DNA of 44,624 nucleotides from Perkinsus olseni (taxonomy: Eukaryota; Perkinsozoa; Perkinsida), in contig JABANN010000270.1 in NCBI GenBank assembly GCA_013115125.1, forward strand, positions 1 through 44,624, read 5' to 3'. Of this stretch, positions 1-9,833 are shown one piece after another (positions within the stretch are counted from its first letter, which is position 1; each line of letters begins with the position of its first letter). The position numbers were made by a program, and so were the translations under genes. The notes under the pieces were generated by a model, which was not told the origin of the DNA, ran no database searches, and worked only from the letters and a program-made list of their open reading frames with translations.

Positions 1-69
1 CACCACCCAGTCGACTAAGTTTGGTAATTTATAGAAAGGGGTTACACGTGAGGATCACTGGAGCCATAG

Positions 70-971
70 TTGAGTACTTCTGAAGGCTCTCGGCCGGCTA
101 AGCGCCCAAGAAAGAGCTCATCGTATCCAAGCATCGCACTGTATTTCCGGACGAGGTCTGCTCCGAGTTCCTCGTCTCCGGCCGTGACCGGCGGAGGCAG
201 AGTCCAGGAGGGCACTGAGCCAAGTCCTCCCGCTGAGGAAGGACTGCCCTCTGACCAAGATGAGAGCATCGTAGCTAGCACAGGTCAAGCTAGAGCGGAT
301 TTTGATGACCGGGTTCTCGAGGCTGTGAACGTCCTCAACCCTGATGACCTTCCTCGCAGACCTGCCAGTGGGAAGCCGGCTGACGTCAAGCAGAGCGACT
401 GGATATGCCGAGTCCCCAACGGCCCTTATGCCGGGTATTACTGTCGCGTCTGCATATACATATGCCCCCGGGCTGGGGGCCCCGGCACAGCTGGCCGTTG
501 GTGGGTGCAAGTGGGGGTGCTTGGGTCACAAAACCTGTCGCCATCAACGATGTGAAGAAGCTCAAGAAGAAGGCGACGAAGCACGTCAACAGCGACGCCC
601 ACTTCAGAGCATGCACTCGCGTCTGGGAAGACCAAAATCTCAACCTTGGACGTGGAATACTGTCTTCGTTTGCCGAAGTGCTAATGGGAAAGATACTCAC
701 TCGAACTCATACCAGCGCTGTGAAAACACCTCGGTTCAAGGCGTACTCATTACTTAAATGTTGGGTGCCGCACTCTGGCTTCTTCGACTAGCTGTTGTAC
801 GCTTGTGCTGCCGGGACCGACGCTGGCCTATGGCAGTGGCTCGCCAATCGACCCAACAACGCTCTCTACGCATCTCGGTCGATCTTCACCCAGTATCCGG
901 AGTCCATCGGTCGCGTAATGACTACCCGCACTCAGGAGAGGCTCAGGAGGCTCGTTGCTAGGAGTCAGTAA
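70..971 (+). CDS. Uncharacterised protein, possible zinc-finger-like segment, 5' incomplete
   Basis: I read three exons: about 70-434, 491-719 and 792-971. They are joined by candidate GT-AG introns 435-490 (56 bp) and 720-791 (72 bp, starting GTGAAA), and the reading frame is kept across both. The frame has a stop just upstream of position 70 and no ATG there, so the first exon lies left of the window or is unresolved. The N-terminus is basic and Ser/Pro-rich (KRPRKSSSYPS). The middle has AWVTKPV followed by KKKATKHVNSDAHFRAC, resembling the last part of TTF/BED-like zinc fingers found in hAT-derived proteins. The expected upstream Cys pair (CRVC) would be lost if the first intron is real. 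The C-terminal exon ends in a basic helix (TRTQERLRRLVARSQ). No catalytic core is visible, so this may be a host protein or a fragment of a domesticated transposon gene. Confidence 0.4.
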
Positions 972-983
972 TTCTCGCTGATA

Positions 984-1020
984 TCGTAGACTAAGTCTAC
1001 GAGTTTACGAGTCGTAGACT
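984..1020. repeat. Near-perfect palindrome with third half-site
   Basis: TCGTAGACT (984-992), one spacer base, then its exact reverse complement AGTCTACGA (994-1002). A third direct copy of TCGTAGACT lies at 1012-1020. It sits 12 bases after the stop codon of the upstream gene. It could form a short hairpin in the 3' UTR or be a two-fold protein binding site. No function can be assigned from sequence alone. Confidence 0.7.
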
Positions 1021-1154
1021 GGCTGCGCGTACGAGCGCCTCCAGGAGCAAGGTTTGGGGTAGGAAACACTTATGGGCAATCAAGGGATTGCTGGAGAGCC
1101 CCCTGCTAGGCGTAGGAATGCCCTAGGATCGCGCTCAGTGACCAAACGCAACTG

Positions 1155-1352
1155 TCATGATATAATAGCAGGCTGCCTCCTCCGAACTTCACAATAACCG
1201 TTGATAACAGTGTAGCCTCCACAGGTGACATTACCGGGATTATCGGGGACAGGAGAGGTGCATGTGGATCCATGCTGATGGTTGCCACGCCGCACAACTT
1301 GTGGGTCACAAGAGGCGTCGAGGTCGGACCCGGTCCGACGGACCGTATGCAC
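1155..1352 (-). CDS. Small Cys-containing ORF, doubtful
   Basis: The roughly 570 bases between the first gene and the next clear start (1541) hold no strong gene. The best candidate is this minus-strand frame of 65 codons starting at an ATG. It has evenly spread cysteines (DASCDPQ, GSTCTSP, NVTCGG, NGYCEV) and an Asn-glycosylation-like NVT, a composition like secreted extracellular modules. It has no signal peptide of its own, so an upstream exon would be needed. It may equally be chance. Confidence 0.22.
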   Translation of the reverse strand: MHTVRRTGSDLDASCDPQVVRRGNHQHGSTCTSPVPDNPGNVTCGGYTVINGYCEVRRRQPAIIS

Positions 1353-1540
1353 TGATGAACTCTAAAAGCCATCTGCTACCTACCCTCAATGAGCCAGCGG
1401 ATTCACTAGCTCTCACTCCAGTGGAGAGTGTGTGGTTGTCCACGGAGTGGGCTCCAGCATGGTTGTGACTGCGTGCAAGATGTCAATTATCGATTAACTT
1501 CTCACAACTGCGTTATCGGCTTGATCACCTTCATTGAATC

Positions 1541-2348
1541 ATGTCGGTCCTATCTGGCCCATGTCTCGCTGCCTTGCCGGTTGTTGCTCTGTCTGGCTGG
1601 CCGGCCATACCTAACTTCAACGCCTTCCCCTACACCGGATCGTTAATGTAAAGGGAGGAAAGTTCTGGTGTAGAGGTTGTTTTACAACCTGCAATGGGAG
1701 GGGCCATTGTACGTGGCCGTGAAATGCGGAAACCAGAGTTACGAGGACGGTCCATTCGCCCTTAGCTGTCGCGCACAGTACCGCAATGGTTGTGCCCGTG
1801 GTGACACCGCGTTCAAGATTCAGTTGAAACCGATTTATTATCCCTGGGAATACATCGATTCGCAGCTTGGTATGGACTAGATCTACAACGGCGTGAAAGC
1901 TGCCTGTCCTTTCATCGAGTTCGCCGAGGGAGACATGGTGGGTTTCAGGGTGAACTCCTGGAACTCGGGTACCATCCAGTTCCAGGGAAAACGGGTGACA
2001 CTCACTCGCTTCAACCTTCCTCTAAGGGAGGGTATGTACCTTGCGGGAAGACGCACCTGTGGTGAGTGCCACCGAGCCAACTTGATATTCAACGTCACTC
2101 AAGACGGGTCATTGACAATGAGTTGCAGTAATGGGAGGACTGGTGACACCACCGCTACCATTGGCCCTTACAAGCTGTACAGAAAGAGGGTAGGGGAACC
2201 CTACGCTGTGGACTTCGGTGGTGAGCGTTATCGCTTTCTTGAGGAGGCACGCAGGACTTGTGGACTCTGTTTCAACATTGACGATAGGGACGTCGAAACG
2301 CTTTGGTTCTATGAAGGCGGCTTCTATACCTACCTTAACATAAACTAA
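1541..2348 (+). CDS. Orphan secreted protein, 249 aa
   Basis: The ATG at 1541 opens a hydrophobic signal-peptide-like start (MSVLSGPCLAALPVVALSG). The best model has exons 1541-1647, 1676-1869 and 1900-2348, which sum to 750 nt (249 aa plus stop). The two introns are very short: 28 bp (1648-1675, GTAAAG...GAG) and 30 bp (1870-1899, GTATGG...AAG). Without the second intron the frame hits a TAG at 1878. The mature part has about ten cysteines, including CGEC and CGLC pairs, and beta-rich segments (FRVNSWNSGTIQFQG, GGERYRFLEEA). I recognise no known family. A secreted or surface protein specific to this lineage is the simplest reading. The alternative is a decayed gene whose in-frame stop I have removed by assuming an intron. 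Confidence 0.55.
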
Positions 2349-2577
2349 GGGAAGTGGACAGGAGTGACTGATGTTCCATCCTTCCCGGTATGTCAACTCC
2401 TTATTTTCGTCTAGGCGAGTGTTCCGAACCTCCCTGTGTGGTTCGGGTAAGCTGGTCGCTCCTTAAAACTCTTATGACCGGCTTGTTCGCCGTCGAATCT
2501 CTCTTTTACCCCAACTCGTACATGCCGGGCAGGCATTCTCATGTATGTTCTCTGCTAATACCAGACTCGTTCTGAGG

Positions 2578-3378
2578 ATGCTGGTCGCTTTGTGTGACAG
2601 TGTCGAAGAATGGCTCTGGCCTTACGGATTCGAGGACTCCTCGACGAGGAGCTGTTCTACTCGCTCCGCTTCTGTTGTACTGAGCGCGGTTACAGAAGCC
2701 CGCCCGATCGATAGCGTAAAAATTGATTTGTGTTACGATCTAAGCGCTGCTGTCTATGTTGGTAGACGACGGTCGACTTCATACACCTCTGCGTCCGTAT
2801 TCTACGACAAATAAGAGCTAACCCTGAAGTAATACCCCTCGCTATCACTGGTCGATCACCCGAGATTAGCTTGAGTGAGAGCAACAGTCACAAATCTTGC
2901 ATTTCGTACGATTTGTCCGCGTCCAAGGTTGCAGTGAGATTGGAGTCGGCGTATAACCTACCGCTGCTAACGACAGAATGATTCAAAGATCGATGGCCCT
3001 TTCTGAGCTGAGGCTCCTGCGCTCCGCTGAAGAAGGCGAAATTGGGAAGGCCTGTAGCAGTCTACCCTCTGGCGCTCAATGTGTTCGCGTGCTGCTGCTG
3101 CTGCTGCTGGCACGCGTAGTCAGTCCGCTCAACCCGAGAAGTGGCTGCTCTTCCCTTCGTAAATTCAGTGTGCGGGTTGGGAGAGACTGGCAGTAAAGAC
3201 TATGGTCCCGGATGGTATTGACTCTAAACCTGTTACAGTAACCTCGCTTGATATCTACGCCCTTCTGACGCCGTGTTATGGTTTGCCGTGTTTGCAACGT
3301 GTCGATGTTGGTGGCAAGCGATGGCGTTGGCGTCTCAAGTATACAGTTCACCTATGTGCATCCGATGGTGTGTGTTAA
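2578..3378 (+). CDS. Orphan protein, 221 aa, four exons
   Basis: Exons 2578-2761, 2818-2950, 2977-3115 and 3169-3378 join to exactly 222 codons. Introns are 56, 26 and 53 bp. The 26-bp intron (2951-2976) begins GTATAACC and ends TGCTAACGACAG, which contains a good branch-site-like TGCTAAC. The protein starts MLVALCDSVEEWLWPYGFED and has two similar short segments (CYDLSAAVYV and SYDLSASKVAV). It contains a Leu run encoded by a (CTG)6 tract at 3092-3109 and ends in a beta-like, Trp-rich segment (GGKRWRWRLKYTVHLC). No signal peptide is clear and I recognise no domain. Open frame continuity across four exons argues that it is a real gene. Confidence 0.55.
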
Positions 3379-3496
3379 TTCATAATCCAAGACTGGTCGC
3401 GGCTTAGCTAGACTCTTCCCGTTGTGCTCAGTTAGAGGCTCTCTGTAGCGTTGTTATGCAGTGCAATCAGAACGTTCGTCGAGAAGCATCCGGTGG

Positions 3497-3527
3497 GGGT
3501 CTAATAACTCGGCCGGGTCTAATAACT
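3497..3527. repeat. 13-bp direct repeat upstream of LRR gene
   Basis: GGGTCTAATAACT occurs at 3497-3509 and again at 3515-3527, 18 bases apart start to start. The second copy ends 60 bases before the LRR-protein start codon. It could be a promoter element of that gene; there is no other evidence. Confidence 0.5.
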
Positions 3528-3587
3528 GTAGCTCGTGTGCATAAGTCTCTGTGAGAATATCAGCTCGGAGTTCTTTGAGACACTGAG

Positions 3588-5141
3588 ATGCCACCGACCG
3601 GGATAATCACCCTGGACCGCATCTTGAAGATAACAGGCCAGTTCGATCCATTGACTGTCACCCTTCTTGAACTCACTGAGCAAGGCTTGGAAGAGATCGA
3701 CAGAAGTAACCTCGGCAGGGCGGCAATGGATCTTCAGACGGTATCAGTTACCAGACGCAGCGATCAGGTATCGGACTGTGTGAGAATACCATCTGGCTGG
3801 ATCTCTCCGGGAACAGGATATCTAGAGGTGCTTCACTGGCGTTGGATGCTGGCGGTAGTCGGATCTCATTAGACTCCCTTATTCAGGGCTAGATGTCGTC
3901 CGCCGTCTATCCTGCCTGGCTTATCTCGACTTGTCCAACAACAGGCTCTCGGAAGTAAAAAATGCTCATCTCGCTGGTATGTCAAATCACCAGTGCTTTT
4001 GTAAGGTCGTTGATCTCACCGGCCTTGTCAGCCTGAAGAACGTAAATTTGGACGGAAATCCTTTCCGTACAGTGCGGGCGGATTTGTTTGCTGATCATCC
4101 CTCGACCGCGTCCACCATAAGTTGCTCACAACGCGATCGAACTTTTCCCTCTAGGAAAGGTTTCGGACTTGGCAGGGTTGTCGGGGTGCTCTCAGTTAGA
4201 AAATATCTCACTACGGAGATGCCCCTTAGTTGAGCGGGTAGCGGAAGGTCCTGCCGGTCCCTTCCTTGGTAGATGTTAGCGTTAGGTATCCTTTGCGACT
4301 CTCGCGTCAAACCTTAGAGCTGTAGTGCCCAGTTTGAGGAGACTCAATGGTGTTAATATTGTGGAGGTGGATAAGATGCCCTTGGATGCTGCTCCGGAGG
4401 CATCAGGTGTGTCGTGTATTCAAGAGGAATGAACTTTAGTTCATTCCGCGGAAGTAGTGGATCCCTGCAAGCGGTGCGTGTGTGAACGCCATCCGGCGCC
4501 CGAGTTCCAGTAGGGGTCTGAGAAACGCAACTTGTCTTCACCGAAATTGCGCTACTCGTAAAGATGCTGTAGTGATGTCGATCAGTGGAGGACCGTTGAG
4601 TGCAGCGATTCGACTTCAGGATCCTCCCTAGCAACGGACGAGTATCTCGCCAAAACTCGCCTGGAGCTGTCGCGGCCCTGGGTAGACGACGACGCCATCA
4701 ATGGAGCACTAGACAGAGTGGGTTCCTCCACCATGACAATCCCCTATTCCTGTCCGCGTCAGCTGCGCTCACGACGGTTCGAGTCGAAGAACATGCGCAT
4801 GATAGATGAGCTCCTCTGTGCAGGGGAGGCCAGGCCGAGGATGCCTTCGCCTGGAGCCTTCGATGAGGCCAAAGCGGCGGGGTCGTGACTGTTGTCTCGT
4901 CTAGTGTTGCGTTCCATGGCTGAGGGAAGCGTGGGCGAGACAAGCGATTTTATGGCAGTTTTCGAGCGGCTCTTTTTCCCCCAGTTCTATGACCAGTGCT
5001 GGGCTATACGATGACCGGTGCGAGAACACTCAAGGAAGACTCTCGTTGCATCGTGAGGTGGCCTCCCTCAACACAGAAGACCTTCTCAGCCCCTTGTGTC
5101 TAGAACTCCTTGGGCCACGGGCTAAGGCCGAGCTGGTGTGA
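3588..5141 (+). CDS. LRRC61-like leucine-rich repeat protein, 348 aa
   Basis: The ATG at 3588 starts MPPTGIITLDRILKITGQFD, which lines up with the start of animal LRRC61 (ITPQLLKSRTGEF). Exons: 3588-3705, 3768-3827, 3887-3954, 4006-4066, 4155-4237, 4286-4406, 4440-4509, 4573-4881 and 4985-5141; the sum is exactly 349 codons. The joined protein has four to five LRRs: LTEQGLEEI, NTIWLDLSGNRIS, LAYLDLSNNRLSE, LKNVNLDGNPF and LENISLRRCPL. An LRR cap follows (VVPSLRRLNGVNIVEVDKM), matching the LPGLKVIDGERV end of LRRC61. The tail after residue about 175 is polar and not recognisable. Introns are 33-103 bp; the intron at 4407-4439 (33 bp) and the two exons around it are the least certain part, and the tail could belong to a separate gene. 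The molecular function of LRRC61 is poorly known; it is a protein-interaction scaffold by fold. Confidence 0.75.
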
Positions 5142-5228
5142 CTCTCCGCTACCACAGCTTACGGAGCTTCGCTCCGCTTCAGGTTGGTCACGCTCGAGCC
5201 CTGCTACATCGCGAGATCGACAACTTTG

Positions 5229-6881
5229 ATGGTCGAGAGCCTGATACCCATAAATGGGCGAAGGCCTTCCCGCTGGCTGAATCGAGATGCGGTCGAACGA
5301 GTTCGTCGAGTACGGTTACCTCTCTCGCCATTCACAGCGCGGAGGATACGGCCAGGGACGTCTGCAGTAGTACCGTTGGTCCATGGGCCGCTACCGCTCC
5401 TCGCAGGTGGCACGACCTGGTGGTTAGCTGAGGAGCTCTTGCCGCATGTCCTCTCCTTCATAGTGGAAGTCGGAGAGAATCTTAGGTCGCTCCGAGCAGT
5501 ATGTGAGTACTCTGATCCCTGCCGTTGTCGAGCAGTTGACCTCCCAGGTAGGGCCTTCAACACGGCAACCCGCCTACCCCAGTGCTATCAAGGATCTCAT
5601 GTGTATCTGAGCAGTGGCGCCTGCAAGGCTGTGGACCCCGAGGCTCACTGGATGAAGGTTCTCGAGCTTCCACTCGAACAGGTTTGGCCGCTGCTGGGCT
5701 GCTCTGCTCGATGTACCCGTCTGAGGGAAGTTTCTTAACCGTCGGATTGCACTGCATGCCAACACTACAGAGAGCCCTCAACTGACACATCGGCAACAAT
5801 CTAACTAAAGCGAAACCGGCTTTATTGTGCACACGCGCGCTGCTTCGGTGTCAGGCTGCATCCATCACCGTTGGTACATTAGGAGTTCCCGTCCGCCATC
5901 TCGAGCTGCTATCTGATGTACTGTCGATGTTTGCAACTGTTCGAATGACCGCCCTTGCTTCAGACCTTCGGTACCGATAAGGTGGTGAGGCATATGACGG
6001 GCTTCGCTCGCGAAGTGCACAGCCCCAACATAGAGTGGGTCGACGAGCACACCGTGAGACGGAAGGACGAGCATGATCCTTTCCTGGCTATCGTGCTCGG
6101 CAACGCTCCGCTAAGACGTAAGTATCGATGTAGCCTGGTTTGCCAGATGTGGCCTCTCTCAGGCCTGGTTTGCGGCGATTGTTATTTCGCTTTTCGGATA
6201 GCCAAGACGAGTCGACGACATTTTGGTGGCGGTGTGACGATAGCCCTCACCACCAACCCTCCACTACAATCGGTAGGTGCCTCGTTCCCCCTGTCAGTTT
6301 CATGTTGCTACTGAGCTCTTTGTCGTTGCGCTGTTGCTTAGATACCGGAGAAGCTGCGGGGTCCCGACGTTACACTAGCGATCGTTCAGAAGGGTGAGGT
6401 GTTCGTCTATGGTGAGAAGATAGAAACTAGGGTAGGGCGTGTAGCGTTGAAGCTCTGAGGAAGCCTCTGAGCATTGCTTCAGTTCCTGTACTGGAATGCC
6501 TCGTCATTGAAGGAAGGGGATGTTGTAGGCCTGCGAATCGATCGGGAAGGAAGCGTTACACTGTAGGACGCTTCATGCTTCCATTGCGAGCCACATGGCT
6601 CTTCGCGTGGTCGTCGACAGATACAGGAATAACAGGATAGTTCCCACCACAGCCCCTCTGCAGATCGCCTACTTGGGCGTACCGCCGCAGCTGCTGCTGC
6701 CTGGGGTTGATCAACCCAGCATGTACGCCCGTACCTGTGCCCTGTCTATCGCGACGGCACAGTACTAGTGGTGATCAGATACGCAATGCTGCATGTGAAA
6801 GCTAACACTACAGCCGTTACATTACTCCCCGACCACGAGCCTCCTGAAGATGACAAGTTTTGGCTGTCTGAAGGGCAGTGA
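5229..6881 (+). CDS. F-box protein with C-terminal NHR/SPRY-like beta domain
   Basis: Likely the substrate adaptor of an SCF-type E3 ubiquitin ligase: the F-box would bind Skp1 and the C-terminal domain would hold the target. The F-box is split by a 45-bp intron (5503-5547, GTGAGT...CCCAG). After joining it reads EELLPHVLSFIVEVGENL then RSLRAVCRAFNTATRL. Further introns fit at 5730-5854, 5918-5963, 6118-6162 (GTAAGT), 6273-6341, 6432-6482 and 6563-6600, all keeping the frame. The later exons give GGGVTIALTTNPP, LRGPDVTLAIVQKGEVFVYG and LKEGDVVGLRIDREGSVTL, the pattern of a Neuralized-homology or SPRY beta-sandwich. The last exon ends PPEDDKFWLSEGQ; its upstream join near 6730 is unresolved. 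The start is the first ATG in the open frame, 88 bases after the previous gene. Confidence 0.65.
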
Positions 6882-7112
6882 TGTGATATTCATTATGATT
6901 TCATTTTCAATTGTTTCGTGCTCGGATTGTGTTTGTCAATTGACACTGTTCGTTTTCGGGAGCCGCGACGCTCCTCGTGTGCGATAAGTCGTCGCTTGGC
7001 CGGTATGACAGAAAGGAAAACCCGAACTCGACTAGACCTCTTCTGAGCACTGAGACGCTGCTCTACTTCAGTTGATTTTAGCGTGTTTAGTGGTAGCCTG
7101 CGTAGTAAAAGT

Positions 7113-9419
7113 ATGAAGTTCCAAAGCAATTCAGTAAGGACAGCTCCAGTGCGAAGACAGCTGCTTGCGACAGCGGTCGCTTCTCCTGTTGCAGATCATC
7201 GCATTCATCATCGGCTCGTACTCTGTCGCGGCAGAAAAGTTAGAGTCCACAGCAGGCACGGCGCCGCGGCAGGCCTCTGTCGTGGGGAGCGAGTTCCAGG
7301 TTGAGAACAATGCAGGAAGCGATGGCCAGGACGACATTCATGCGCCCTACAAACTCATCATCACGACCGAACCTAGTGAGTGCTGCATAGGGTTATCTTG
7401 TCCGTTACACGACGGCAGATTCTGGCGGGGGTCGTCGACTGGCCAGCATCGAAGATCACGTCAGAAGGCTCAACAACAGAGTGAGGAGAGCGAGTGACCA
7501 GCCCTGTTCGACCATGGTGACTTGTAGACTCTGAGCTCCCAATTCACCACCCTTCTGAACAGCATTCGCTCAACTAAAGTCCTCGAGAAGATGTCGCTGG
7601 AGGTTCTCACCCTGCGCGATACCAGTAGGCACCGAATCGAGAAGGGGGTGTCAGCCTACTCGACAGGTTCCTACACGCCGGCGGAGATGTGTGAACTGTT
7701 CATGGAAATACAGCGGGAAATGTAAGTCATTATGCGTCTGTATTGATGATGCTCGTCATTGCACGGCTCAGTCACGGAGATGACGATGGAGTCTTCTGCG
7801 GCCCGGACGAGATCGTTTACGGTGAGCCTTTGGTCCGAGATAGGGGTCAGGTTGTCTCTTGCTCAGCCGACGCGACGATCCCGAATGACCCTTCCTATGG
7901 TCTACAGTATCACCATGCGCTCATCAATGCGCCACAGGTGTGATGCGACTGAGTCCGCGGCGACGCGTGAGCAGCCTGCGCCCTTCAGGCGTGGGACGTC
8001 ACCACTGGAGACCGCTCGCTGGTGGTTGCTCTCATCGACTCTGGGATCGACTATAGCCATCCTGACCTAGCCGACAACATTTGGACCAACCCGGGAGAGA
8101 TCCCGAATGACGGTGGGCAGCCTTCGGTGATCCTCTCCTGTACCTTCCTTCGCCTTCAGGCATCGACAACGATGGCAACGGGTATATTGATGATGTTAAC
8201 GGCTGGGACTTCCACGGTGATGATGCCAACCCAATGGACGCCTATGGTCACGGCACGCATGTTGGAGGCATACTGGCAGCTGAGGGTGAGTGCGCCCTGT
8301 GGAGGGCTCTCGGGCCAGGCTGTGCTGTCCCAGGTAACAACAACAGGGGAGTAGCCGGGGTGGCCTGGAAGGTGTCGGTGGCGCCTCTGAGATTCCTCAA
8401 TGAGAAGGGCCAGGGTTACCTCAGCAACGCCCTTGAGGCCATTGACTATGCCATTACTATGAACATCAGGATGAGTAAGCGACGGGCGTTCTATTATGGT
8501 GGGCTATAGTGCTCCTCAGGTGTGAACAGTTGGAGCTGTACAGGGTGCAGCGTCCCTACTTTGGAGACCGCAGTGCAACGAGCAGGTGAGCAGAGACCAG
8601 GAGGCTCTCTGTTCACGGCAAGACCGTCCTCAGGCGAGGCTGGACACCTGTTCATCGCCAGCGCGGGCAACAAGAAGAATGACAACGATGCCGTAGGTCG
8701 AGCTCCTACTGGTGGCCTCGTAGGCCCCGTCTGTAGACCCCTACGATTCCATGTGGCTTCAACTTGGATAATATCATCTGTGTTGCCGCTACGGATGCCA
8801 ATGACGTTCTCCTGTGAGCTCGACTCTCCTGCTGCTGCTTGTGTGCACCTCTGTCCCCTCAGGAGCAATAGCAACTACGGCGCCACCACAGTAGATCTAG
8901 CCGCACCTGGTGGTTCCATCTACTCCACCAAACCGTGAGTGGCTGGCGTGAATGCGATAGTCTGTCGCACCCCTTCCCCTGGCGTTCGGTGGTGCTCTAC
9001 TCTCTCCTGTCAGGTCTAACACGTACGCTTATATGTCCGGCACGTCAATGGCTGTACCCATGGTGGCAGGAGCTGCTGCCTTGATGCTGGTCGCAAGGCC
9101 GCTCGCGACCGCAGCTCAAATCAAGGTGCTTGCCAGCCATCACCATGTCATGTCATTCCTCCGCTGGTAGTCTTCGATCCTGAGCAGCGTTGAAGCCGTC
9201 ACTGGACTGCAGGGCAAATGCGCTAGTGGTGGCAGACTGGACGTGGACGCGGCGCTCACCTCCATAACGAGTATGACCGCAATGTCAAATCCACCCTGGA
9301 GCTTGTCTTTTTTCCTAGGTATTGTATCGGCATCGTCCATCACAACAACAACAACAACAACGATTTCACGTACGATTGGGGAGGCCTGCTTTCCGCACAA
9401 CACTCAGTTGGAGTCCTAA
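7113..9419 (+). CDS. Secreted subtilisin-family (S8) serine protease
   Basis: The ATG at 7113 gives a 21-nt first exon. After a 40-bp intron (7134-7173) the signal peptide continues (RSLLLLQIIAFIIGSYSVAA). A propeptide-like region follows (VLEKMSLEVLTLRD, TPAEMCELFMEIQREM). The catalytic domain is complete: Asp in ALIDSGIDYSHPDL (about 8025-8070), His in DAYGHGTHVGGILAAEG (about 8237-8286), the oxyanion Asn in FIASAGNKK (about 8650) and the nucleophile Ser in YMSGTSMAVPMVAGAA (about 9030-9080). Several short introns interrupt it (for example 7376-7418, and another at about 7723-7770). The domain ends near LDVDAALTSI; a Ser/Thr tail with a seven-fold ACA repeat follows to the stop at 9417. The family usually acts outside the cell or in the secretory route, and autoprocessing of the propeptide is expected. 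A longer isoform ending in the Cys-rich exon at 9609 is possible. Confidence 0.88.
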
Positions 9420-9560
9420 TACTATGGCGCGACCGCTGTTTATCCTATTAGTTCACTATAAGTGAATAGGGAAAATATGGAGATGAGTATGATGTATCAT
9501 TATAATGATATTATTATTATATTCATTATTATACACGATGTCATTCTCTATGGATTGTTT

Positions 9561-9833
9561 ATGTATAACTTGTCGTTGCTCCTCCTGGCCACGCTCTCCT
9601 CCCTTCAGCGTGTGAGCAAGCAGCAAACGACGCCTGCGCCGCACTGGACAACGGAAGCTGGTGCCAATACGGCGTTACCGTCTCGACATGCCAAGGAGCC
9701 TTCTCTGTTCAATGTCCTTGCGGACAGGTAAGAGCCTCTGGTCCTCACCTCGTTAACGATGCATCACCTTCAGAACCGCCGAGCCCTCTTCGACTACTCT
9801 GATTCGAAGCTTGGAGCAGGCCTGCATATCTAA
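9561..9833 (+). CDS. Small Cys-rich secreted ORF or alternative 3' exon of the protease
   Basis: The ATG at 9561 gives a signal-like MYNLSLLLLATLSSLQ. From 9609 a different frame encodes a compact Cys module (CEQAANDACAALDNG, SWCQYGVTVSTCQG, FSVQCPCGQ). The module ends at an intron starting GTAAGAG (9728-9773), and the next exon reads NRRALFDYSDSKLGAGLHI to a stop at about 9833. The bases before 9609 (CTCCTCCCTTCAG) look like a splice acceptor. The Cys module may therefore be spliced either to the short signal exon or to the subtilisin gene from a donor at 9271. I cannot tell which. The Cys pattern suggests a disulfide-stabilised extracellular domain. Confidence 0.4.

Noticed and set aside
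9336-9361. ACA trinucleotide tract as a CRISPR or satellite array
   Set aside because: It is a simple seven-fold ACA repeat in or beside the protease tail, too short for an array.
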